A DNA stretch of 64,000 nucleotides from Thunnus maccoyii. Its lineage: Eukaryota; Chordata; Actinopteri; Scombriformes; Scombridae. Under the pieces are notes generated by a model, which saw only the letters and a list, made by a program, of their open reading frames with translations, had not been told where the DNA came from and did not search any database. The DNA lies in NCBI RefSeq assembly GCF_910596095.1, contig NC_056535.1, positions 9,031,501 through 9,095,500 of the forward strand, in the 5' to 3' direction. The stretch's first letter is position 1; each line of letters starts with the position of its first letter. The position numbers and the translations under genes are program-made. Of this stretch, positions 23,566 through 38,350 are shown in pieces.

Positions 23566-23573
23566 TGACGTCA
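23566..23573. promoter_or_regulatory. Palindromic CRE/ATF site upstream of chchd4
   Basis: TGACGTCA, the full CREB/ATF palindrome, lies 156 nt upstream of the chchd4 ATG in a CpG-containing stretch (CGACCCGGCGTCCG nearby). The position suits a promoter element. Function not shown. Confidence 0.4.
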
Positions 23574-25710
23574 ACTCTTCGTTTAAAATAATTAAAAATT
23601 TATAGTTAATGTTTCACGTTTTGCTGATGTAGATGCTATATGTGCTTCTTGTAAAAAAAACCAAAAAAAAAAAACCCAACAACAACCACTCACTCATCTT
23701 TTTTCAAATTGTAACTTTGTTGCCAAATGTTTGTCAGTTTTAGTCTCTTCTATCATAAACATCATTTTAAACTTTGTTAAAGATGTTATAATATAATTTG
23801 AATGTAAAGATACTAAAACTGATTTTTATTGTTAGTGTGATGATTATAATCGATAAGTTTTTTTTTTTATTCACACATGTCGTTTTACAAAGAACTTACG
23901 GTTATTTTCTCTGGTCCTTCGTGATTTCATATTTTTTGAACTCTCTAAAATGCCTTCGAAACAAATTTTATGTGCAATCTATTATTATGATTAGAATTTT
24001 GAATACATATAGAATTGCCTTTGTTTATTTAGTTTTTTAATATATAATTTTATTGTACTATTATTATTATTTAATAAGTTATTGTCCTTTTCTGTCTATT
24101 TTGTACTGTTACAAGACTTGATTACAGTTTCATTAACATGAACATTTGGACTATGTTATGACAAATAAAGTTTAAATTAAAAGATATATTATTTATAATT
24201 AAAGACTTTTTTAAAGAATAAATTATACGTTTTATACAATAAATTAAAACTTAAACTATATAACTAAATTATATTTATTATAACCATGTATAACAGCCTT
24301 GAAGTAATTTGATATTAAGGGACTGAATTTAATCCATTAATAAATCTTGTTAATCTCACAGTGAAAAACATAAAAAGCTGAGAGAATGAAAAATGATTTG
24401 GGGGCGAATTAAAAATGTAAATTGAGATCTTTGAAGGTATTGTTGCTTGCCACCCAATTAAATACCCAGTAATGCACTACCTCATATCGTCTGATGATTG
24501 TTTGTCTTTCAGATCACATATTCAGTCATAGGTAACTGGACTGTTCAGTCTTGAAGGCATTGTGGAAAGGTTGCTGGTGATAATGGTTTACTAGCTAACT
24601 GATAGTTGCTGTGAATTGATCAATATAGCTTTAGATAATCAGTTACCCTTTATGCACTTATGGTTAGTGTTAGTTAATAACTGAGGCAGATGTGACACAT
24701 TTGAAGTATGTTACACAATATCACACTTACAAGAGAGTTCACTTCATAATGTCTTCCATTGTTAAAATGACTGACTTTTAGAAATATTAAACTGAACTTA
24801 TGAGCAAAGTCTCCCCTTATACTACTTATAGTATATATAGTACATAGTATACTCTTTTACAGTTGTGTGCAGCATGTTCAGCTTTAACTCATACTGTATG
24901 ATTAAACCTCATACAGTGCCCTCTAGTGGCAGGTAGCTGATTCATACACAGCACAGCAACCAGGAAAAAGCACAGCAGAGCAGAGCTTAAACCACAAATC
25001 TGTTAACACATCCACAGTTGGTTTCATGGTTTAAACTTCTCCTAAATGTGACAGTTAATGACAAAGCATCCACTCTGTTGCACCAGTCCACTGTTAGTCT
25101 ACGGACTGAGATCACCTTTGCTTTAGATGGTTTTGAGAAACCGGGCCTTGACAGGTTGATAATATCAAAGCTTGTTGCTGTGAATGTTTTGCAGTCTTTC
25201 TGCTCTTTAGAGTCAAAAACCTTTATCAAGCTTAGAGTATAAATAACCTGCATTAGAACCATTTTGTTGATATGAGACTACGATACATCCATTATCACAG
25301 TTGATGGTAAGAATAGAATATCTTCACAGGACATGCCAGGACAAAGCATTGCAAGACAACATAAATGACACAATTTCCAAGTGTGTTGGAAAAAAAAAAT
25401 CCTGTTTTTTAATAACATAATTATGTCTGTTACATAAAGTAAAAACCTAAATGAAACCCCTTTTCGTCCCTATCAAACCCACCCTCATGCCGACCACCTC
25501 GGCAGTTTTGTGCAGCAATTCAGTCTGGGAATAAAAGAGCATGACGACACAGACAAACACTTTAGGACCCAGAGACATAGGACAAACTCTGCCCTACATA
25601 AGACCAAAGTGAATATAAACACAGTCCATCATTTAAAATATCAAAATAAAGATAAATGAAAACCCACCAACAGCTTGTCGGAGATTACCAGAGGTCTTAC
25701 CAGGAGTACA
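23574..25710. other. AT-rich intergenic region between chchd4 and sec61a
   Basis: Very AT-rich from about 23580 to 24350, including ACAAATAAAGTTTAAATTAA near 24160-24180. Otherwise no recognisable gene. The right part probably approaches the sec61a 3' UTR on the minus strand. Confidence 0.5.
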
Positions 25711-25717
25711 AGCATAT

Positions 25718-25723
25718 TTTATT
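25718..25723 (-). other. Possible sec61a polyadenylation signal
   Basis: TTTATT on the plus strand is AATAAA on the minus strand, about 530 nt after the sec61a stop. Other signals may exist further downstream; low certainty. Confidence 0.3.
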
Positions 25724-26250
25724 TATACTTTCCACATCCTACTGTAGGCCACTAGAAATCTCTCGCATGATCTCTACCTGTGATGAACATGACATGGCTT
25801 TCTTTCAACTCCCCCAAAATGTCCAGGCACAGTGCTTTCAGTTCGAAATAACACGTTGCTGTCTTAGTGTTTCTTGAACATGCTGCAGTGAGAAACACCT
25901 GAGGTAAGTCAAAGACAGCACCTCTCACACCTAAGTGCATTTAGGCATTCTTCAGCTGATAAGACAGTCAGTGGGGACTTAGGCAGCCTGCAGAGAGATG
26001 GGTAATAGCTATAGGAATAAAAGGACTGAAGAGACACAATACTATGCTCAACCCTGGAAGTAACCAAAACAGTTTTCTCTGCATTGACATGCAAAAGAGA
26101 TATGGTGGAAAACAAAGGTGGCAGAGCAAAATTACCTATCCCAGCTGCAAAATGTACTGATTGTGCGGATTGCAAAAAAATGCAAAACATAACAAGATTT
26201 ATGAAAGGTGGATGCTCTGTGTCTGACGTGTGTCGCAAGGTTGGCATTTT

Positions 26251-30335
<4,085 letters not shown>

Positions 30336-30443
30336 GGTGTCCTTAGGCTGACTGCTGCCGTGTTACTGGTACCAGTTTGACTGCTCAGTGGAGTCAGTGT
30401 GGCTCCATACAGCCGCTCCGTGAGGAAAGAGAGAGCAGCAAAG

Positions 30444-30476
30444 ACACGTCACCAGACAGGCTGCTAACACACGTCA
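30444..30476 (-). promoter_or_regulatory. Two TGACGTGT (UPRE-like) sites upstream of sec61a
   Basis: ACACGTCA occurs at 30444-30451 and again at 30469-30476; on the gene strand both read TGACGTGT. They are 25 bp apart and 110-140 nt upstream of the ATG. TGACGTG is the core of the unfolded-protein response element bound by XBP1/ATF6, and translocon genes are known targets of that response. The eighth base differs from the usual G/A. E-box or CREB-type binding is also possible. Confidence 0.4.
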
Positions 30477-30489
30477 CTTCTCTCTCTCA

Positions 30490-30491
<2 letters not shown>

Positions 30492-30552
<61 letters not shown>
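30492..30552. repeat. (CA)n microsatellite, about 30 units, in the sec61a promoter region
   Basis: Uninterrupted CA dinucleotides, starting about 155 nt upstream of the sec61a ATG and 16 nt beyond the second TGACGTGT site. Confidence 0.98.
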
Positions 30553-30554
<2 letters not shown>

Positions 30555-32466
30555 TACTGAAGGTGACACAAAGAACTTGTCAACTCAGAAAATGCCTAAT
30601 TTCAGAGGTTAACATTTGTAATTGAACGTCTGTAACACAGAGCTCTCCCATCCTGCAGAGGGCGCCCTACTCCAGAGCAGTACACACTCCTGCATGTTTG
30701 ACCCCTCACCCTGAGACGAATATCTACGAGCTATGGATCCTGGATGCACTGATGGATCAATACTCTCTTGAGACATCCATGGATCAATACTATGTATCCA
30801 TGATCAGTATCTAAAGCAGGGTCAAATGCTGGATGAAGGTGACTGAGAAGTGTTCTTTTGAAGTCTGAAAATCCTGCAAGAGATAGATGATTCAAACTCT
30901 GCCTTAAAATTTTCTGCCTTTTACTTGACTGAATTAGATGTCGTTAATGATAATTAACACATACATTTTTGAGTGTCATGTATGTATTAAAAACAATTAT
31001 CTAGGGCATTAGAATAAAACTGCAAGACTGACATCAACAACACTAAAAAAAAGTCGATAGTATTCCTCAGACCTCTGCAGACATTAAATTCACATTTGTA
31101 GAACTTTGAAAAGATCTGTTACAAAATAAATAAGCTTGTGAAAGACCAACAAAACTAATAAACTGGTAAACAATGCAACTGAGTCTAAGCTGAACTTTTT
31201 TTTTAATGAAGTAGATTTTATATTCAAACTTGTGCATCACTAACAGAGCTATAGGAACACAGTGCTTTGTTAAAATACACATTATAACACTCATAACAAA
31301 GCGCACAAATATTCAAACATGACAAGTTTTAAAAACTGTGAGGCGTATGTGTTTTGCAGTTAATGAATGAAACCAAAGCCTCTTGTAAACAAGTTTGAAA
31401 TGAACAGAATTCCCTGCTTGTGTAACAATAATTTAACACTGTGATGATTTGAAATGGGTTGATAAAAGTACTAATGGTAGAAGACGTTCAAATAAAAGCT
31501 TTGGCTAAACAAATACACGGTTCAGTCATCTTGTATCATTTTGACAAACAGCAGCACTAAAACTCAGGCTTCCTGAATAAGCTCTTCAGATCTTAAGTGA
31601 ACTTTTCTGACATTAAAAAATCAAACAGATTTTAACACTCTCTGTTAAAAATTCACACAACTCCAGCTCTCATGATGATCTCAGCAGCTGCTGTTTTTTT
31701 TAAAAATACTCCCTCAGTCAAAAGCACACATCTAATTTCTCAGTCAGATAAATTGTACATTAACTCAGGTATTGTAAATCACACCTGTTAATCTCAGTCT
31801 GAGAGAGTTAGAGACACTTACAACTAACAAATATCACATATATTTGGTTTCCTCAGTAACGATTATCTGTCTGTCTATATGTAACTGTGGGGGCAGCAGG
31901 AGCATAAACACATATCAGTCTTTATTGGCTGATATTGTAGAATACTGCAGCTAAAAAAACAAACTGATGGATGACTGATTCACTCATTGTTTTTGGATTG
32001 TTTGTAAATAACGGTGAATGTGCTGCTACCATGTCACTGGTTAGCAGGGTTGCATGACAGAGGTATAGTGGTGATTACCAAGAATTGGGTATGCTAGTAA
32101 GAATAGTTGCACACCTGCAGACAAACCACTCATCAAACCCACACCGTCTCACTTCAACTACAGAACACAGGATGTACGTGTCATTTTGACTGTACTGTTA
32201 AAGAGCTTTGATGCTTCCATTTCCTGTTTATTTGACTGAAACTGTTTGACTTTTTCTTTCTTTTTCAAACAAGTCCCAGGGTTGCACACATGTTGTCGCT
32301 CACAAATTAAGTAATGATTATTTTCACTTGGAATCAGTCTATAGAAACACTTTGGCTGCTGCACAACACCAGCATGAAAAAAATATTTTACTGTAAAAAA
32401 TCTTTATAGGATTATTATTATCACCACTAGGGCTCAGTGTTGTTCAAGTGGTGATGTGAGGCCATC

Positions 32467-32469
<3 letters not shown>

Positions 32470-32545
<76 letters not shown>
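32470..32545. repeat. (TG)n microsatellite, about 38 units
   Basis: Uninterrupted TG dinucleotides; intergenic. Confidence 0.98.
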
Positions 32546-32546
<1 letters not shown>

Positions 32547-33970
32547 TCATGGATCACATAATGTTAAGTGGAATTCTTTCAGATGAAAACAAAGAAAAGC
32601 AAATTAGATTCAAATGGTGCCAATTCAGTGAAGAGAGGCTAAAACAAGGTGTTTGTGTATAGTGAGCAGATTTAATCGCTCTGCGTACCGGCTGTCAGAT
32701 GCTGGGTCAGTGATTGTGGTATCGAGTGACGCTGAGCACCTTTGGTTGCACAGCACTGGTGGCACAATTAACCACTGACCCATGATGATAATGAAACAAC
32801 AACAGCAGCACAATAATGATTAGAGTTCTCTGCCATCTGTAGTTTTGATCACTCTCAAGTCCCCGAACCTATACTATCATCTATCAGTAGATACGTTTTT
32901 CAGCAGAAAACACACAAACATGCAGAGGTAGAGGAGGATGGTTGAGAGCCTGCTCATCTGCCCTCAGATAAAGAGATATTTGTTCATGTAGTTACATAAT
33001 GAACACAGAGCTGTGAGGACAAGCAAATACCACATAGGCCCCCTCCAGTCTCTGCTTCTCCACACATTTTGAATAGCCTGTTTATTCAAGATCTAGAGTA
33101 CAATTTTTCTTGTCAGTCATAAAGAAATTGTTGTAAACTCTGGCTCTGATATACTAAACAGAAGTTATAATTACTGTGTGGAAATTTGTGTCTGGATGAA
33201 TCACATTCATGTATTGATTTACATTTTTATTGAGATAGTAAGTTTTTGAATCTGCAGTGCTTGAACGATCTCAAAAAGATAAAAGAATATTCCAGCATGC
33301 ACAATCAGTCCCGGTGGCAATACACAAACAAATATTTATTATTTCTTTAGACGTAAGAAAAATCCAAATGCAAATGAAACATGAATGCGGAACCACTTTT
33401 TTGATATCTTAGTCATCATTCCCCTCACCTACACTACCTGTAGAGGACATTGTGTCTGTCTGCAACCTTTAATTACGTAAACACACCCGTGTTTCAGTCT
33501 AAGCTCAATACATGGAACCTTGAACCATGGAAATAGACCTGGACCACAGTATTTACATTCTCATTTGCATGGGGACTAACAAAGACACATTATGCCTCAG
33601 GCTCAGGTGGTGTGCTCTCAAAAAGAAAAACCCATTGTGGATTACCTACTCTGTCTGTGCCCCGAAAAATCAGCATTTCCTTTATATAAGCCCTTTATAT
33701 AAAATGTTATCATACTTATTTTATTTCTTTAGCTAACTCTGAAATATCCTATTATTTTTCCTGTGAAATACTGACAGAAAACCTTCCTATCATCCTGATG
33801 TATGATCACAGTCTTACAGATGAGATTAATCACTGTTCATATTTGTTGATTTTTTTAATGCCAAAAGACAACAATTTATGAGAAGGTAATTATTAAGTGA
33901 TTTTACTGCAGTACAATGTTATGAAACTCTGAGCAAAAGAACATTGGTACTGTTCATCACTTTACAGTAA

Positions 33971-33998
<28 letters not shown>
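33971..33998. repeat. (GT)14 microsatellite
   Basis: Uninterrupted GT dinucleotides; intergenic. Confidence 0.95.
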
Positions 33999-34002
<4 letters not shown>

Positions 34003-34294
34003 CTGTGAAGGTGACCTGATTGGAGCAAGGTTCCCTGATCCATTATAATTAAATCAAGTGATAATTCTTTGTTTTTGACTAAAAGAAAATGTAATGTGTA
34101 ATTTACACTTTGCATGACGAACGAAACTCTGAGAATGTCTTCAAAATGTCTGAAAAACTGTTTTATTAATTTAATTTTAACTAAAGGGCTAAAATACATC
34201 GGTAGGAACCTTGTTATATAGAAGCTTTTTAGCCGCACTTAAAACTTGGCTTTCAGGACGGCAATGTCGGTCAGTCCACTGCTCTAGTCTAGAC

Positions 34295-35045
34295 TGAAAT
34301 ATCCCAAGAACTCTTGGATGGATTACTGTGAAACTTTGTACAGACAGTCATGGTGCTCATTGGATGAATCCCAATGACTTTCGTGATCCTCTGACTTTTC
34401 ATCTCGTGCCACCAGCAGGTCAAACTTTACACTTATCCAGTGATAGCTCCACAGATGAGTTTTCACACAATTTGGTACTGTCAGTTATGTGTCCTAATGA
34501 CTTTGGGGATCTCCTGACTTTTCCTGTAGTGCCACCAATGACAACAATTGGGTGGGTTGACTTTAAATTTAGTACACATTCATGTCCCCCTTAGGATGGA
34601 TTGCAGTGGTGATCCTTTAACTTCACCCAGTACCATCATCAGATCAAAATTAGAATTTGTACAATATATTGGTTTATGACCAAATACCTGCAAATCTACT
34701 GATAGTCATTAACCTCAGCTGTACTTTGTGTTTAGTTCTAATTAGCTAATGTTGGCATGCTATCATGCTAAACTAAGATGGTGAACATGGTAAACATGAG
34801 ACATAGAAGTACCCCAACACTGCTGTCTTGTTCCCAGTTCTTCTTTATTTCTACATGGACATGGGAACAAGACAGCAATGTGCTGGTACTTTTTCGTTCT
34901 TTTGTGCAGATTATTGTTACCTAGCACCTGCAACATTGATTGAACATGGTCAACGTTACACCTGCTTAGAACCAGCATATTAGTGTTGCTAGCTGAAAAG
35001 TACAGCAGAGCTGCTAGCGTGACTGTAGACTCTTAGTCTTGTTAT
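34295..35045. repeat. Old composite teleost interspersed repeat
   Basis: The left part contains two or three diverged units around GATGGATT...GTACAGACA...TCATGTCC...GATCCTTTAACTT. The right part contains CTGTACTTTGTGTTTAGTTC, AAACTAAGATGGTGAACATG, GAGCTGCTAGCGTGACTGTA and GACTCTTAGTCTTGTTA. I recognise these blocks, in this order, from a widespread teleost repeat. The element is non-coding. It is interrupted by the hairpin at 34808-34890. Ends are approximate; the family name is not known to me. Confidence 0.6.
34808..34890. mobile_element. 83-bp hairpin element (possible MITE) inside an older repeat
   Basis: Left arm 34808-34836 and right arm 34862-34890 are inverted copies, 25 of 29 positions paired, around a 25-nt loop. 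The outer ends are AGTACC and GGTACT. It sits inside the composite repeat 34295-35045, so it is probably a later insertion. Without a target duplication that I can confirm, a locally formed palindrome is the alternative. Confidence 0.55.
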
Positions 35046-38000
35046 CCCATGTTCAGGCCATCTCTTAACTATATATGAATAGTAAATAATAGGGAAACCT
35101 CAGTTTGAAGGACATTGTTGAAATATAGTTTAACTGAGCTTAGTAAGGCCACTAGCAGATGAATGTGAGACTGAAATTATGATTAAAGATGAAATTAAAC
35201 CGAATAAGACTCCTTTCTTACCATCGTTAGTGGCTGAAAGTATTTATATGACTACTGTTAGTCTTAATGAGTTCTTACTCTATGAAAACCAGCAACAAGC
35301 CGTCTTTAATCACAAGCTCTATTTCTAGAAATAAGATCCTTGAAGCAGAAACAAACTCAACTGACGTTTTAACCTCTAGCTATCGCATCTGTCCACATAC
35401 TGCTGCTGTCATGAAATACATCACAAAACATCGTACTCCACCAAATGTGTTCTCACCTCATTTTCATAAAAAAAGCACCATACTGATCTTCACCTACACA
35501 AACTACACACATATGCCTCCACATAGTAATGTGCAGAGTGACACAGACATGCAGTCTGCCCGAGTTGTGGGAAGCTGATATGTGAACTGGAATGCACAGT
35601 GATGTTAGGACACGGCTAGTCAGCTAACTTGCGTCTGTTCCAGATGAGTCAGACTTTTTCCCACTTATTTTTAGAGATGAGTGAATGTAAACAGTGAAGT
35701 GCTCCTGCGGGTGTGGAGGCATGCATGTACGAGTTTTAGTCAGTCAGTCAGTGGGCAGTTTTATCCGCAGATAATGGATGGCCAATGCAATAAAATGGCA
35801 AGGGTTGTGAATAGAAGCTTGAAAACACAAGAAATTAAACAAGAGGCTCAATGAGTCACGTCAGCAGCACTTCATCAGTTTCCGTCTGAGAATTACAAAT
35901 CTTCATGCTTCATCCAATCACATGCTTATCTTTGTTGTTTTTGTTTAACTCTGATAAGGTGCCATTCAGTGAGAAACTTATGTACTGTATGTATGCACAG
36001 ATTTACTTATAGATGTGTGTGTGTGTTTGTGTTTTAAAACTCCCAGATAATCACGTCACATTCCTGTCCATCAGAGCTCTCAGGGTTACATCTGTCCTGA
36101 GCTGTTTGCCAGCTGGGAACGCTCATTAACACACATTATACACTCACATAAGTGCTGCATATGTATATGAAAGCGTTATGTAAACCTGCCACTGAAGATA
36201 GAGTCTTGTCCATGAGAAATAGAGAGATAGAGATAAATTGTAATCCTCAGTTGTAAATGTATAATACATTTGTTATAACACCAGGTCTTACCACTTATTA
36301 TCAAAGTGATCCACAATGGTTTTATGTATTCGCAATATTTATCTGTTTTTCAACTCAAAGGCCAAACTGCTGTAATCCCCAACTAATCCAATCGAGGGCT
36401 GGCAGTGTAACGCGAGCCAGAGTAACACCCAGGGACTGATTTGATAGGGCAGGAAGTCCTTCCTTCATTTGACCTTCATGGGCGAGCTTGAATAAAGAGT
36501 GTGTTTAGTGTTAATCTCTGCCTCTGATAGTTCATTATAGTAATTAAGAGGTCAGCGTAAATGAGTTTGACAGACTGGACCGGTGTGGGTACAACAGGAG
36601 CCTCAGGCCGGCTCGAGGCCCAGCGCCTGGCGGACAGTGTCACTGGCACCGTTATGTAACGCTCTAATTACGTCTTGGCTTGTTTTCTCTCTATCGCTCA
36701 GGGGCTGGACGAGAAGTCAGAGCCTCCATGCGCTGATGTCGTCATCCGACGTTTTCATAAGTAGTTGTTTTATTTCCGTTTAGTGGTCGAAACCTACTAG
36801 ACCTGGATCAGGTTTGTATTGACGTGGTTGGGCAGCAGAAAGTAGGGATTTTATGAATTGAATGATTTAGATGGGAATGGAGTTAGTGCATGATTTGATC
36901 TTCCAGTGATAAATAATCATTGGTTTCTGTTATGTCATGTCGTAATATTTGCTCAGATTATTCAGTAAATCGTTCTTAGAATCATCGTAAGTCTCTTATC
37001 ATTCTTCTTTATGTAATGTTTTGTCTTAACATGAGATTAAAGTTTATAATTAATTCATGTGATGTGTGGCAGATTGGCCTGATTGGAAACATGTCAGTGG
37101 TTGTTTAATCAGGGCAGCAAATGAGAGCTGAACTTAAAAATACAACCTTTGAAAAATGAATACATGCGATGTCTATTCCTACTGTATTTGTGTGGAAATG
37201 GAAGAAAACTCGATTTCCCTTAATAGTGGGCCTTTAAGTGATGTCTGAGAGCTCAGGAAATGACTTTGAGCTGAGGATGAAGTGATAAAATTCAGTGACA
37301 ATTCAATTTCAAATTTCTTTGTAAAATAAAAAAACATCATTTGTGCAACAGACAAACAAGACAAGTAGAATAAATCACAGGGTAACCACAGTCCCATTGG
37401 ACGTTTCCACATTTCACTGTACAAAATTGAATTAGAGTCAGTTTGATCAACAGAAAAAGACCCTTTAATGTCAAAACCAGATCTCACTTTTATATAATGT
37501 AATTATTTATTTTTTTTAATCATTTTGTAGAAATCTGTTTTTACTTTAATGTCAAAGTGTGTCAACAATGTGAAAAATGCCACATCAAATCTTCTTTGAT
37601 TAAATATTGTCAGACTTTTTATTGCCTCTGTACATCAAACCAGACACACAGAGAACAGCTGTGACAGGGAGTAACCAAGCCAGCAGTATTCACACACAGC
37701 TGTCACTCAAAGGCATTGTTATGGATTTATCTGCAGCATACATTCCCGCTGTGTCTCTGTCTTCTCATCACACCATCTTTAAAATGAAGCGCAGCTGCCT
37801 AATCGCCTCCAAACTGACCTGAAAAACTTCACAGGCTGAACTCTAATCAAATCATATAAGGATTTAAGATTAATCCCCACAACCATCATCATCGTTTATC
37901 ACAGGAGTTTTCTTTTTTTTTTCTCGACATAATCTTCACAAGCGAGAGAGAGAGAGTAGAAAGGCATTTCATTCACTCTGTCTGTCGTCTCTCCCTCATT

Positions 38001-38141
38001 ACATTATTGACCCGTTTATGTAACTGCCTGTGCAGAGCTCATCGTGCGAGCTTAATTTAACACCTGTCAAAACAGTCTTGGCCATATTCCTGATTTGTGC
38101 AGCTCTCACTTTCTATCTTTATGTTGAAGTGAATCTTCTAT
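35046..38141. other. Gene-poor intergenic region
   Basis: No recognisable ORF. The sub-stretches 36540-36790 and 37610-38080 have more balanced composition and fewer homopolymers than their surroundings, which could mean constrained noncoding sequence; see findings. Confidence 0.4.
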
Positions 38142-38350
38142 AGAGCTGCAATGATTGGTTGATGAATTGAAATTTACCAGAAATTTTCTGGTTCCAGCTT
38201 CTCAAATGTGAAGATTTGCTGCTTTTCTTTGTTATATATGAAAGTGAATTGAATATCTTTGGGGTTTGGACTATTGGTTGGACAAAACACACACATTTGA
38301 ATCTCCCTGAGCTGTGGGAAATCATAATGATCGCTAAATTTAAATTCATT
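38142..38350. repeat. hAT-like repeat, reversed copy
   Basis: Begins AGAGCTGCAATGATTGGTTG, resembling the AGGGCTGCAA terminus of the element at 4570-4742. It continues with TTTTCTGGTTCCAGCTTCTC and GAATATCTTTGGGGTTTGGA, the wording of the same family read from that end. Right limit uncertain. Confidence 0.5.

Larger units (their letters stand above)
30553..34294. other. Intergenic region upstream of sec61a
   Basis: No gene recognised. Contains microsatellites at 32470-32545 and 33971-33998 and otherwise unique AT-rich sequence. Confidence 0.5.

Noticed and set aside
24083..24180. Possible LINE 3' tail or retrogene poly(A) signal
   Set aside because: Only an AATAAA in AT-rich DNA; no reverse-transcriptase sequence upstream.
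30377..30625. 82-codon ORF containing a long Thr-His repeat
   Set aside because: It is the translation of a (CA)n microsatellite upstream of sec61a, not a gene.
32456..32662. ORF with a Cys-Val repeat
   Set aside because: Translation of the (TG)n microsatellite.
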